Positions 23,775 through 35,355 of a stretch of 64,000 bases of DNA are shown one piece after another. The position numbers were made by a program, and so were the translations under genes. Position 1 is the first letter of the stretch; each line of letters starts with the position of its first letter. The stretch lies in NCBI RefSeq assembly GCF_020360975.1, contig NW_025408671.1:4340001-4404000 (forward strand), given 5' to 3'. The notes beneath the pieces are model-generated. The model did no database searches. It was given only the letters and a program-made list of their open reading frames with translations, and was not told the DNA's origin. This stretch comes from Hirsutella rhossiliensis. Its lineage: Eukaryota; Ascomycota; Sordariomycetes; Hypocreales; Ophiocordycipitaceae.

Positions 23775-23824
23775 GAAGAAGTGCGTGCGCAGTCACCGAG
23801 AAGTTCACGGAGGGGTAACCCCTC

Positions 23825-23840
23825 CGCCCGGGCTCATAAC
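23825..23840 (-). promoter_or_regulatory. TRIM primer-binding site (initiator tRNA-Met half)
   Basis: Minus strand GTTATGAGCCCGGGCG adjoins the 5' LTR. It is complementary to the anticodon arm of initiator tRNA-Met, and matches the primer site of Copia-A apart from RIP changes. Directly beyond it a perfect 8-bp hairpin (cggagggg-taa-cccctccg, 23808-23826) could shape the primer complex. Confidence 0.7.
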
Positions 23841-23913
23841 TGTCACGAAAAAGATATAGCCGCCTGTTAGATCTAAGCGACAGCGTTAATTAACGTATAT
23901 AGAGTACGCGATA
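23841..23913 (-). repeat. TRIM right LTR (5' LTR), RIP-mutated
   Basis: 73 bp copy of the left LTR. Six CA sites have become TA (for example cgtcaatcaacgca to cgttaattaacgta) and a TGG has become TAG, while the outermost tgtcacg is unchanged. The RIP boundary of the window falls inside this repeat. Confidence 0.85.
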
Positions 23914-25030
23914 GTTATATCCTTATTAATTATATATCTTACCGCCCGAGGCCCCGCTATATATTTTTCGTATAATTATAATAGTATTTATACTATGCCT
24001 TTATTAATTAAGCTATTACGACTGCTTTAAGATACCGCCCTTATTAGTAAGTTAGCTTAGTTATAAGCGTTAGACCTTTAAGTAATAATATAAAGGTCTA
24101 TTACTTAGTTATTCTTAAAGCCTATTAATATAAGAAGGAAGGACGCCTTAGTCGCTTACTTAGTTATATACTTAGTTAGGTTTCTTCTAAGGTATCTAGT
24201 TTTTCTTATATTAGTTAAGAGTAATAGTACTAGGCCTATCTAAGTAGCTAGTATACTTATATTATAGTAATAATAAAAGTAATAATAATAATAATAACTT
24301 TTTTAGATCTTAAAGCTTTATTTTTATAGCTAGGTCTTAAGCGGGGTTAGATAGTCGCGTTAAGTCCGTTAATCCGGCCGCTTAACTAAGTAATAGTACC
24401 TTCCCCGCTTTACCGGACCTCTACGAGACGGAAGGGGGCCCTTAGCCTACCTATTCTCTATAACTCTAAGGAAGGAAGGGAAGCCCTTCTAACCTTCTTA
24501 GCTAAAACAGAGATAGGGACAGCTAAGTAGCTCGAAAGGGAGTAACCTAGAGGCCCTAGGGCCCTTAGGGGGGAAAATCGCTGCGCGGGAGGAACTAAAC
24601 TAAACTTTCCTTTATTATTGCCTTTATAGATACCCTTTCCCTAATTAGTTATAAGCCCCCGGGCTCTATAGCTAGCTAGGACTACTAATAGGGGCCTAGG
24701 CCCCTACTAGCCTCGCTATATCCCTAGAGGCTATATACGAGTAATAATAATAATAAAAAAAGTACCTTCCCCTAAATAGTAGTAAGATTAAGTATAACTT
24801 CCGACTTAATAACTAACACCTTACTAGTATAATTAATCTCGCGATAAATCGTTCCCTACACCCTATATAGATAATCTATAAGCCCTTATTAAACCTAATT
24901 AATATATATAGGTAAAAGTATCGCTAATAGGAGTAAGTCCTAGAGGTATAGTTAGCGGGACGATATCTCTTAAGGGGAAATAATCTAGAATAAGAAGGCC
25001 GGAGAAGATATATTTTCGGCCATAGAAAAG
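23914..25030. other. RIP-affected sequence, family unknown
   Basis: Depleted in CA/TG but fairly GC-rich in places (about 24330-24700). It carries two (taa)n microsatellites (about 24263-24297 and 24741-24757). RIP implies it was once repeated or lay next to a repeat. No retroelement domain was recognised on either strand. Confidence 0.5.
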
Positions 25031-25680
25031 TATAAATCCGCACGAAATCCTAGAGACTATGTTTACTAAAATACCTCCCAGAGCACCTAAACCTATATTA
25101 ACTAGCTGCTAACACGTAAAATAACAAATTCGGCTCTAATAATAATCGTTAGCGGCACCTTAGAACTGCCCATGCCGATCTCTACCCCCCTCCCCCCTAC
25201 CGGAGATTCGTACATCTATTATGCTAGGGTGCGAGAGACGATCTCACCTCTCTAGAGTAGCTAGGCCAATATGCCTTGGGTAGGTGACTTGTTAGGAATC
25301 AAGGGAGCCTAAGTGACTAGTTAGCTCTCATCCTTAAGAATATATCCTGTTTTTATTTGTCCCGCCTCCGCACCGATTGAACTTGTTTGACGGTTCGGTG
25401 TGGGTGTGTGCAATAGTTCTTTGCGGCAGCCGTGCGTCCTGCCTGATTAATCTTATACTAAACTTACACCCTGCATGCACGCCGCAGGTGATATGGCTAC
25501 CCGTTGATCTTGGTGTGTGGCCATAGCAGCCTCGCCACTTAGATTGGCCTAAAAAATCCGGGACAGCCTAAAAATGCCGGGACAGCCGGGTCTTCCACTC
25601 TTCGTGCAAAACCATAGGACTTTCTACACGTTGCTTTATAACACCGTTAAATCGGGCTTAAATAGCTAACATCTATATAA
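25031..25680. other. Unmutated patch between RIP blocks
   Basis: CA and TG return abruptly (catgccgatctc, tgtgtgtgcaat) and vanish again near 25680. No open frame of note. Two 19-bp direct copies, cctaaaaaatccgggacag and cctaaaaatgccgggacag, lie at 25548-25585. It is probably single-copy DNA or a low-copy scrap that escaped mutation. Confidence 0.5.
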
Positions 25681-25756
25681 TACTAATAGCAATAGATTAC
25701 TTAAAGATATATATAACGACGAAAGGTAAGAAAAGGAACGTCTTTTAAGGCCTTTT

Positions 25757-25908
25757 TCTCACGAAGAGAGATATAAGAAGTATATATAAAATGCACGAAG
25801 GTAAAATTAAAAGTAAGGGGTCGGATAGGTAAGGCAAGGATATTTAATTCTTATAGGGGCAGTAATTATAGTAAGGGAGTAATTATTATATTGCCTTAAT
25901 TATCCTTC
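25757..25908 (-). repeat. Copia-A4 3' LTR, left part
   Basis: First 152 bp of a reverse LTR-A (start TCTCACGAAGAGAG). It is cut at 25908 by Gyp3 after the target CCTTC and resumes at 32941, where the same CCTTC is repeated (32936-32940). Confidence 0.85.
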
Positions 25909-26094
25909 TATTATAGAGTAAGTAGAGGCGTATATATAGGTGCCGTCCGTTAAATAATATTAATAAGCTATATAGAGCTCTTCTATACGCGGCTAGCCCG
26001 TATATATACGTATAGGATCCGGCCCTCTATATATAACTATACGGCTTAGGCTATAGCCTAAGCCTATAACCTATAATAGTTAAAGACTCTTATA
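25909..26094 (-). repeat. Gyp3(-) 3' LTR
   Basis: 186 bp, starts tattatagagtaag and ends gactcttata. A polypurine tract (cttaaggg type on the minus strand) lies just inside. Confidence 0.85.
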
Positions 26095-26699
26095 TAATGC
26101 CCTCCCTTAAGCGCGGCGCGGCGCTGCCCTATTAACGGCTTCCGTACTATTAGGCCTATGCCGCTAGCTCTACCCTACCCTTTCCTATTAATCGTGCTAG
26201 CCTTACTAGCCCTATTATCCCTATACCTATTAGCCTAGGTAGCCGGAACCCGGCTCTATACTTATCGGCCGGCTAGCCGTTTAAATAAGGGCGTAACCTA
26301 TTATATACGCCCCTAGGTAGCCGGCGGCCGGCCTAGACCTATATAAGCCTTAGGTTGCCCGTCCCCTTAGCCTTAGGCAGCCTCCTCTACTAAGGGGTAT
26401 ATAAGGCGGCATCCCCCCCTTCCTCCTTCCCTTCCTTCTCTTCCTTCTTTAACTATAGTAGTAGTAGTAATAGGTAAGTTCTACTTTACCTAAGGCGTTA
26501 GTTCGTTCTTAGCTATATAGGCCGCTCTATTAACGTATACTTATAGTAATAGCTATAGTAGTAATAATAGCCCTAATAATAGCAATAATAATAATAACTA
26601 TAACTAGTAAGTTCCCCGCCCTATAAAGCGGGAGGCCGTAATCCGTAATACTAACTTCTACGATAGATATATCTACCTCCCCCTCCCCCGCCTTCTCCT

Positions 26700-27610
26700 T
26701 CTTAAAGCGTACGGAGTTGTTTATCGACGCTATGCTAAGCACGGCCGACGACGACTCCGCCGCTACCGCTACTCCTACCCGCGCCCCTACTACCGCGCCT
26801 ACCGCCGCCGCTACTGCCTCCGCTACGCTAGCCACCCTTATATCGCCCTTTAGGGTAACGACGCCGTCCCCGCCGCTACCCGTAACGCCTAGCCCCTCGG
26901 CCCCTACCTCTATCTCCGCTACCCCTATAAGTCTATAGCTAAGCGAGCGTAATAGACGTCTTCCGCTAACTCCTTAAAGTATAAGCGCTAGGTCTAGGCT
27001 AGAGCCGCTCGCGCGGCCCCCTATATATAGTATACGTCGTAGGAGCTCCCTTACGCCGACTAGGTCGGGCGCCGCCGCGGCGGTAGTTATTATTAGTATA
27101 CGCGTGCTAGCCGCGCTTATAAGGCGGCGCCTCCTATCCTACTTACTACGGCGTCGGCTTAGAAGGCCGGCGCGTATAGGCAGGCCCGGGGGGCTACTAA
27201 GAAGCGCCTTACCGCCGCCGTAGCCGCCTACTATAACCTCTGCGCCCTAGAGCGCTAGGGGCTTATCCCTAAGTAGGTTCTTCCCCCTCCGCTCTCTTAC
27301 CTCCGCTACTAACTCTCCCGGTACTAGGGATACCGCCTCTATCGCCTTATCGGTAATCCCTATAGCTATACCCGCCGCCGCCGCTACTACTACTACCCTT
27401 GCCGCCGCCGCCGGAGCTAGCCGCTGCCCCTCCGCCCTTAGAGCCGCCGCCGCCGCTAACTAGCTTATAGGCTTAGAGGGCCGACTTAGCGCGCTAGAGA
27501 GCGCCGCCGCCGCTACTAAGGAGGAGGAGGAGGAGGCTAATAAGGACGATAATAATAATAATAGCGAGGGCGAGGGTAATAATAAGGAATAAGCTTAGGA
27601 AGTCTAGGGG
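26700..27610 (+). pseudogene. Antisense reading frame in Gyp3(-) 3' region
   Basis: Opposite to gag-pol, between chromodomain and 3' LTR. Segments read TTPSPPLPVTPSPSAPTSI (Pro/Ser-rich), then in another frame VGRRRGGSYYQYTRASRAYK, ARGATKKRLTAAVAAYYNL, and further on an acidic Asn/Asp-rich tail encoded by aataataat repeats. In-frame stops are TAG, as expected when CAG is hit by RIP. The plus Gyp3 copy shows the same order. The YYQY block corresponds to CYQC in the other copy, so Cys codons (TGC to TAC) have been lost. Function unknown. Confidence 0.4.
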
Positions 27611-27779
27611 CTTTACTTTAAAATAAACGCTATTTTTATCTCTACCTATACTATTATACCTATATCGCTATAACTACTTACTCTACTTTACCTATTTCGT
27701 GGTCTTAGTCTAGGCTACTACTAGTAGTCTACTAGTCTATCGTTCTTATCTACCGGCCTATATAGGGTCTCGAACTTAT

Positions 27780-30700
27780 TAAGGGCTATAGCTCCTATAA
27801 ACTTATATATAGGTTCCTATATAGGGTTAAGGTACCCGCGCTACTTAATAAGAACCTCTTAGTATATCCCTTAGCCTACCTTCCTCTAGTATATAGCTTA
27901 TATCTTCTTAACCTTAAATTTATTATCCCCCTTTACTTTAATTATAGGCAGTTAAGCGTCCGCTATTTCTTATCTAGGTAGTAGGTTAAAGGAGGCTCGG
28001 CGAAAGAGGTTAACGTTAATCTTATTATAAACCCCTATTAAGAGACTATTAAGCTTAACTACTTATAGGCTAATAACCCTCTATACTATAAACTTTATAT
28101 ATAGTTAGTTTAGTTTCTTTTTTAGTCGTACTAACCTATAGCTACAGAGGTTAAGCTATACCTTATCTCTTACTATAAACCTATCCGCTAGCGCCCTAGT
28201 CTTATTAGCATGCCGCTCTTAATCCTACGCCGCTATAGCTATTACGGATTAGTAGTATTCTATAGTTTCTTATAGCTTCTATATAAACGTAGAAGCGCGG
28301 CTCTTTAGTAACGTATTACTATACTACTCTACTACTATATTAGCGGTAAATAAGATTAAGGAGGGCGGCTTAAAGCTATATATTATAAAGAAGGGGGCTA
28401 TTTAAATAAAGGATTACGGTCTACTATTTAGCGCGAGCTAGGCAGCGGGGAGCTAGCGGTCCTAGTCCGCTTAGTTACGAGCTATAACTACTTATAAGTA
28501 CGCCTATACTTCTTAGTTAACCCTCTTAGGTCCCTTATTAGTCTATAGGTAATAGGCCGTGCTAAGTAGCTACGTAATCTAAAGTAGCCGGTATAGGTAC
28601 TACTAAAAGCGGCTAGTTTAGTTCGAACCTCTATCGCTTATAATAGAGGCCGGCTAGCTATATAAGTAGGCCTAGTACTAAAGGAAGCGCTCCGCGTAAG
28701 CTTTTATATCTATAAATAGTATTAGCTTTAATACTATTAATTTACTAAGTTAGTCCTTAATTACCTATATATAGCGGTTGCTGCCCTTTATAAGTAGGAG
28801 GTCTATTATAAAGTCTATCTATATATATATATAGAACCGGTCTAGTATTAAAAGCTACTTAAGTAGCCCCTTAAGCTATACCCTTTAGATCTTTATATAG
28901 CTATAGATATTATAGTTATAGAGGAAGTAATAAACGTAGTACTATAGGAGGGGCTAGTAAAAGTCCCTCGCGAGGCCTACCGCTATACCTTACCTACCTA
29001 GGTAACCTACGACGCTAGAGTCGTAGATAAGCTAGACTAGCCTCCCTTAGAGCTCGTTTTATTTATCTAGCTCTAGTAGTCTATCCTTTTCCTTAGCTTC
29101 TATAGTATATAGTGCGCCCGGTACCTATAGTCTCCCCCGCTAGCGTAGATACCCCTATAGGTTAATATAGTAGTCGGCTACCTATACCTTTAGCTTTAGC
29201 TTTAGATCTAGGCGTTAAGCGCTAGACTCTATAGTACGGCGTACGCTCTTATAGGTACGGTCTAGAGCCGCTATCCTATCTTATAAGCGTTAAAGGGCTA
29301 TATCTTAGAATACTCTCGCCGCGCGTGCCCCTAAGCCGGTCTATCCCTCCTCGCCGGACTAAGGTAAAGGCGCTAAGAGAAGCTCGTTTAGTAGTAAAGG
29401 TATAAAGGGAAGCTCGTCCGCTAGCACCGCGCCTTCCTCTACTAAGGAAGCTCTTATATAAGTCTATAGCGCTTCCTATAGGATAAGCTATAGATCCCGG
29501 GCCTTAATATCCGCTCCCGTTAGCTAGTCCTAATCCCTCTAAGAAAGCGCGTCTAAGACTATAGAGTCCCGCCTAAGGTAGTACTTAATCGAGAAGTTAA
29601 AGTATAAGAGATACTCTACCTAGCGGGCTTACTACTCTAAGAGGTGCTAGTAGGTTATAAAGTATTTAAGGTTCTTATAGTCTATAAGAACCTTAAAGCT
29701 CTTATAGCTCTAAAGCTCTACCTACTATCGCTTAAAGTAGCTAATAATCGCTAGTATCTCCTTATTATAAATAGCGTAATTCCGCTCTACTAAGGTTAGC
29801 TTATAAGAGTAGAACGCTATTAGTTACTTTTACCTATTTACCTCCTAAGAGAGCGTTCCTCTAAGTGCTTAGCCGCTATAGTTTACTTCGACTAACGTAG
29901 ACTAGTCGAAGTCCTACTAAAGTAGTACTAAGGCTTACGAGAATAAGTCCTTAAGTATATAGAACGCTTCTTCCTATATAGGCCCTTAACGAAAGGTAGT
30001 CCGCTTCTTAGTAATCTCGTTTAAAGGCATTATAATATAGGAGAAGCCCTTAATAAATATCCTATAATAGTTCGCGAACCTAAGGAAGCTTTATATACCT
30101 ATTTATATAGTTAGGGCCGCTTAGTCCTAGATCGCTTAGATCTTTATAGGATCTACCTATATACCTACGCCTATATAGATAATAAAGCCTAGGTACTTAA
30201 CCCTCTTAACCTTAAATTTATACTTATCTAGGTTAAGGTAAAGCCTATAAAGTTAAAGGCGCTCTAGGACCCTCTATACTTTCTATATATAGTCCTTATA
30301 AGAGCTACTTATATAGATAAGGATATTATCTATATATATAGAGGCAAACTTATTAAGGAAGTTATAAAGTATATTATTAATATAATACTAAAAGGTAGCG
30401 GGCGCTCTTAATAGGCCGAAGGGCATTATAAGCTACTTAAATAAGCTATAGCGTATATAAAACGCTGTCTTTTACTTATTACCCTTTAAGATCTATACCT
30501 TATAGAACGCTTATTTTATATCTAGCTTTATAAACTACTTTACCTTTAAGAGGTTATAAAGTATATCCGAGATTAAGGGTAAGGGGTAGCGGTCTAGCCT
30601 TATAATTACGTTTAAAGCCCTATAGTTATAATAGAACTATATCCTGCCCCTTAGTTTACGTATAAATAAGACCGGCGCTCTTACTTTAAAGCTACTTACT

Positions 30701-32510
30701 TAAATAAAACCCTTATTTAGAAGGTCCCTTAGCGTCTTCTTTAGTATTAGTAGCTCCGCGTATAATATACTATATAACGGTTTAAATAGTATAGGCAGTT
30801 CCTACCCCTTCTTATTAGTATAGAGTACGATCCTATAATCTACCCCTAGCTTATATAGGTTAAGCTTATCTACTTCCTAGGACTTAAATAGTAGTAGGAG
30901 GTTATAAAAGCGCTCCGGTATCTACTACTATAGCTTAAAGGGCGACTTTAGCTTCTTTATCTAAAGGGCCTTATTAATATCCGCTAAGCTAACTATATAG
31001 ACCGCTATATTAGCCGCTGCCTAGCCTTCCTCCTACTCTACCTATCGCACGGTTCCTATAAAGATAGAGGTAAGGACTTCTTAGGCTAAGTATAAAGCTT
31101 ATATACCTAGTCCTACGCCTATAAAACTATCGTTATAGCGGACCTACTATTATATAGGCTTAAACTATAGCTTCTTTTAGTACGGAACTAAGTATAACTC
31201 TATATATAATAACTAGGGTTTCTTAAGGATTAAGGGAAACTCTAGTTAAGGGATTATATAAGCTACGATAAGCTTATAGTAGCCGTCGACCTTTATAGCT
31301 AGCTATATAATACCCTTAATTACTATACCCTCTATCGCGCTTAAGGCGCTCTTTACTTACCTTAGGGCGATCTTTTCTACTAGTACTTATATTTCTTACG
31401 TAAGCGCTTTATTAACTATAGCGTAGTACTAGTAGCCCTCGTCTATAAGGGCAGCGATAAGTAAAGAGTTATTAATTATAACTTATATTAAAGTAGGCTC
31501 CTCTTTTATATAAGCGGATAATTCTTCCTTCTCCTTTACTAGTACTAGTAATTAGGGCTCTAGAGCCTATCTTTACTTTAGAGCTACTCTTTTTCTTTTA
31601 GGCCTAAGGGCATAGAGTCCTCTTTATCGTCTAAGGCAAGGAGTAGTTCTATCTTCGCTACTTAAACTACTATAGGCCGCTTAGCTAAAAAGAAAGGGCA
31701 TTTTAATATAAAGTATATAGACGCGCCGTAATATAGGCAGCGGCTATTAGCCTTCTTTTTCTTAATTTCCTTACTCGTTACCTACTTCGCCCGCTACTTA
31801 GAGAGCGGAATAGTATAGGCGGTATTCGATAACGACTTCCTACCGCGTTTAGCTCGGTCTATATAGGTAGCCGATATTAAGGTATCTTTATTAGTATCGA
31901 TAGTTAGCTATTCCTCTTATAGAGGGGCGGTAATCTTATTACCGCTATATAGTATACGCTTATAAAGCTTCTAGAAACGCGGCGTCTACTTATAGCCCTA
32001 TACTACTTTTATTAACTAGCTTACGTACTCGCTATAGTTAGTAGGTATAATTATAGGGATAAGTAGCTCCTATAGGGCTAGTATAATTAAGTTCTATAAC
32101 TATATAAGCTTTACGCTATCTTCTTATACTATAGTTCCCGCCGCCTATAAGAGCGTCTCTTTAAAGTTAAGGAGGAATTCGCTAAAGGACTGCCCGTCCC
32201 TCTATTTAAGGGTCTATAGCCTATCCTACGCCTTCTCCCGCTCCTATACGTTGCCGAACGTATATATAAGATATTAAAAGAAGTCCTATAGGTCGCGTCT
32301 ACCCCTAGGGCCGCCCTTATCTTAGAATCTAAAGATCTTCTATATCTAGGGCTCTAGTAGTATATAAAGGAGCGAATACTACGCTATATTATAATAGCTA
32401 TATAGGCCCTATTTCTCGTCTATTATAAACTTTATCTATAGCTAGCTAAGGAAGAAGTAGAAGGACTTAGGCTTACCGTCCTAAGTCGGCTAAGGAAGCG
32501 GCTTTTATAT
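27780..32510 (-). pseudogene. Gyp3(-) gag-pol, RIP-inactivated
   Basis: Mirror image of the better-read plus copy (see 46990-51720). The RT palm is visible on the minus strand near 30320-30345 as a tatatatagataatatcc block, where GATGAT (Asp-Asp) has become GATAAT. Limits are approximate, mapped from the plus copy. Gln/Trp codons are TAG/TAA throughout. Confidence 0.75.
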
Positions 32511-32749
32511 CGGTAGTACTACCGCCGTAACTAGTATTACGGAGGTCGTAGGGGTTAACGCTAGTCTTATAGACGGCTCCCTTAGTATAGCGAGAACCTC
32601 GTTCTTCTTACTAGCTATCGCGCTTCTAATTACTTCTAGGATAGCTACGATACTTCCTATCCGCCTAAGGGGTAGTAGGGTGCTCCCTTAAGGAAGTAGC
32701 GCCCTTTCTAAGGAGATATCTATTAAGTCTATTAGTTAATAGCTTATAC

Positions 32750-32935
32750 TATTATAAAGTAAGTAGAAGCGTATATATAGGTGCTATCTATTAGATAATA
32801 TTAATAAGCTATATAGAGCTCTTTTATATATAGCTAGCCTATATATATATATATAAGATCCGGCCCTTTATATATAACTATATAGCTTAGGCTATAGCCT
32901 AAGCTTATAACTTATAATAGTTAAAGACTCTTATA
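32750..32935 (-). repeat. Gyp3(-) 5' LTR
   Basis: 186 bp, starts tattataaagtaag and ends gactcttata; more A/T-shifted than its partner, showing the two LTRs were mutated independently. Confidence 0.85.
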
Positions 32936-32940
32936 CCTTC

Positions 32941-33264
32941 TGTCCTTTATCTAACGCCCCTCTTTATCCTTATTTAGTATCTTAATTATTAAAGAAGATC
33001 CTACTTAAAGAAGCTATTAATATCCTATTAACTACTAGGCTTTTTACTAGTTTTCCCCCTTTATTTTAGCTGTTACTAGTATATCCGTTTTATCTCTCGC
33101 TACCTTTATATAAAGTTATCGCTACTTTTACTTCCCTTTATACCCCTACCCTCCTCTCTATACCTATTTTAGCTCCTTCTTTTAAACCGGATTTTTAGCT
33201 TCCTAGGTCCCTCTTACTAAGGGATATCTCTAAGAACTATAAAATTAAGCTACGCTTCGCAATA
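32941..33264 (-). repeat. Copia-A4 3' LTR, right part
   Basis: Resumes LTR-A after the Gyp3 insertion and ends GCTACGCTTCGCAATA. With 25757-25908 it makes a ~476-bp LTR. The polypurine tract (reverse, taccccctta) follows. Confidence 0.85.
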
Positions 33265-33604
33265 TACCCCCTTAGCTATAGCCTACCCCTTAAAAGCATA
33301 GCTAATACGGCTTTAGGCTAGTAAGCGTATAAAGGAGGTTCTTAGCTCTATACTTATCCTTTTACTAAAGGAAAGTAAGGGCCCTTTTAGGTCCCTAGGC
33401 TCTTTTAGACCTACTTAAGGAATAAGGGCTTAAAGAGGGGAAAGTCCTATAAGAAAGGGGGCCTTCTTAAAAGGGAGAAACCTAATTAAAATAAGGGGTC
33501 CTTTAAAGGGAAAACCTCTTTCTTTTCTTTAGCTATAAACGTTGCCTTCTTATATAAGCTATTAGCTCTTCTTATAGACTCTTAAGGCAAGCCTTTAAGA
33601 ATAG
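33265..33604 (-). mobile_element. Copia-A4 internal 3' end, left of gypsy-2
   Basis: Reverse match to the end of Copia-A pol and its 3' untranslated part (compare 57862-58215 and A1 8100-8447). It breaks at 33604 after AATAG where gypsy-2 starts, and continues at 54598 with the same AATAG. Confidence 0.85.
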
Positions 33605-33861
33605 TATAAGAGCATTACTAAGAGGTATAGGCTAATAAAGCACTTAGGTATATAGTACTAATATATTAATAAGGTATTAGTAGGGAATTATACCTACCCC
33701 GCTTATATATTATAGACTACTCGCTATTCTAATAAAAGAGGAAAGATCCCTCTTCTTATAAGCTTTAGTATTATAATAAGGAGAATATAATATATATAGC
33801 GTAGTACCTCTAGCTATCTCTACTACCTAACTAATCGTACTATAATACGTATTCCCTTATA
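33605..33861 (+). repeat. gypsy-2 5' LTR
   Basis: 257 bp, TATAAGAGCATTACTAAG ... ATTCCCTTATA; TG at the start has become TA. It matches 54331-54597. Confidence 0.85.
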
Positions 33862-35355
33862 ATTTCTAAAGCTTCCCTTTTTAGTTACCTAGTAGAGATA
33901 GCTACTTAGAAAAGACTATATAACGCTCTTATAGCGCGATATAATAGTTAACTAGTTAAGGCCTCTTTATTATATATATTAAGTATCTACTTAAGAGATA
34001 AAGAATAGGAAGATATATCCTTAAAATAGACCCTTACTATAGATAGTATTATAATTATATTAAAGATATCGCTACCTATAGGTATAAGATAACTATCTTA
34101 TAAGGAAAAGCTTATAGCTTTATAAGTATAGGTTAAGGAGCTAGAGGAGATAAAACGCCTATAAGATCGCGTTATATAATTAAAGGAGGAAATTACTAAA
34201 CGCGCTAATACTATTACTATCCGTTTAAGGAAGCGTCGATAGTCCTACTCCCTTAAATCGGATAGTAGTCGCGCGGGCGAGGTTAAGATTAAAAATATCG
34301 CTTAATTATCTTAACCTACTAATATACGGAAACGTCTAAACTAGACTTACGATCTAGAGGACGCTTTTAGGGCAGCGCCTAGACGTTTTTATCGCGATAA
34401 AACAAAGATCCTCTATATAGTAGATTATATATATAGCGACTATAAAGCGAGATAGCGCTAATACTTTAAAGAATAAACGCCGATTAACTAAACTAAATAT
34501 AGTATAGATTAAGTATACTTTAAAGAATAAATACTTATCTTAATTAAGGATACTATAAATAGGGAGATACTATTAGCGATATAATTAAAGGAGGCTTACT
34601 AATAAGAAAGCTAGTCCCCCTTAGAGTTTAGCTTATACTTTAACTCCTTAGAGAGGTACTTTAAACGCTTATTAAAAAAGGCGTATACTCTTATATTTTT
34701 TACTAAGTTAGAGCTATAACTTTAAGACTAAATTAACCTTTACTTAATACCTATTTATACCTATTAATAGGAAGAGCTTATATAAGTCGCCTAATAATAT
34801 TAAGATACTACTACTAATAAAAAGCGATATACTAATACTACTTTTACCTTTAAAGGAACTAAGAATAGAAATAGTACTATCCCTTAAGGTAATATATATA
34901 AGGGAAGGAATTAAAGAGGCTAATAAGCTAAGCTAAATTATTAAGGAAATACTATTAATTCGACTAATAACTAGTAAGCTAGCGATATACTTACTAAGGG
35001 CTAAACTAAGGGACGTTATTAAGGAAGAGGATCTTTTACTTAATTAGGAATTATATATTTCTAATATAATAAGCTAGGATACCTATCTATAGAATATACT
35101 AATTCTTTAAAGGTAGAAATACTAATAAAGACTCTTAGACTTAATACTATAAAATAGGGAAAAGGTAAGATATTAAGGTAAACACTTATCCCTTAGTAAA
35201 CTTAATACTTATAGGATAGTTACTTAAAACTCTTATAATAATATTAAAGCGAAACCTTACTAAAGTCCTTATATACTTAGATACTTATAGTACTATTAAC
35301 CTTATAGATATATACTTTACTTAATAGTAGGGATTACTATAAGTAGCGCTATTAT
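33862..35355 (+). pseudogene. gypsy-2 gag and start of protease
   Basis: The late part reads, with stops ignored, a Lys/Asn/Gln-rich tail and then YNKLGYLSIEYTN at about 35065-35105, which is a CX2CX4HX4C zinc knuckle whose Cys and His codons have turned to Tyr (TGT to TAT, CAT to TAT). Before the break at 35355 comes YLDTYSTINLIDIYFT, the protease active-site region (D-S/T-G-A type, damaged). It is interrupted inside protease by Copia-A3 and resumes at 41536. Confidence 0.7.

Larger units (their letters stand above)
23541..23913 (-). mobile_element. TRIM-like miniature LTR element, 373 bp
   Basis: Two direct repeats of 74 and 73 bp with TGTC...GACA ends surround a 226-bp non-coding core. 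It is flanked by a 5-bp duplication: gttac on the left (23536-23540) and gttat on the right (23914-23918), where the change is C to T before A, as RIP would make. Read on the minus strand, the right LTR is followed at once by GTTATGAGCCCGGGCGG (initiator tRNA-Met-type primer site). The left LTR is preceded by GAGGGGGTG (polypurine tract), the same boundary signs as Copia-A. Such elements carry no protein and need an autonomous partner. A Copia using the same primer is the natural candidate. Confidence 0.85.
25909..32935 (-). mobile_element. Full-length chromovirus Gyp3, minus copy
   Basis: 7,027 bp with 186-bp LTRs at both ends (25909-26094 and 32750-32935) and a 5-bp duplication CCTTC (25904-25908, 32936-32940), inserted in a Copia-A LTR. 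Internal sequence is the reverse complement of the plus copy at 46569-53549: gag, protease, RT, RNase H, integrase, chromodomain, then a GC-rich 3' region. CA/TG depleted, CG retained. Inactive. Confidence 0.9.

Noticed and set aside
23541..23913. CRISPR-like or simple direct-repeat array
   Set aside because: Only two repeats, with LTR-type ends, primer site, polypurine tract and target duplication; this is a retroelement structure in a fungal genome.
25195..25270. tRNA-like segment (gcgagagacgatctcacc ... gtagctaggcc)
   Set aside because: Some A-box resemblance on the minus strand, but stems do not pair well and the B box is poor.
26530..26835. Minus-strand frame of 101 codons in Gyp3(-)
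   Set aside because: Same low-complexity frame as in the plus copy, with an Ile run from att repeats; not credible as a gene.
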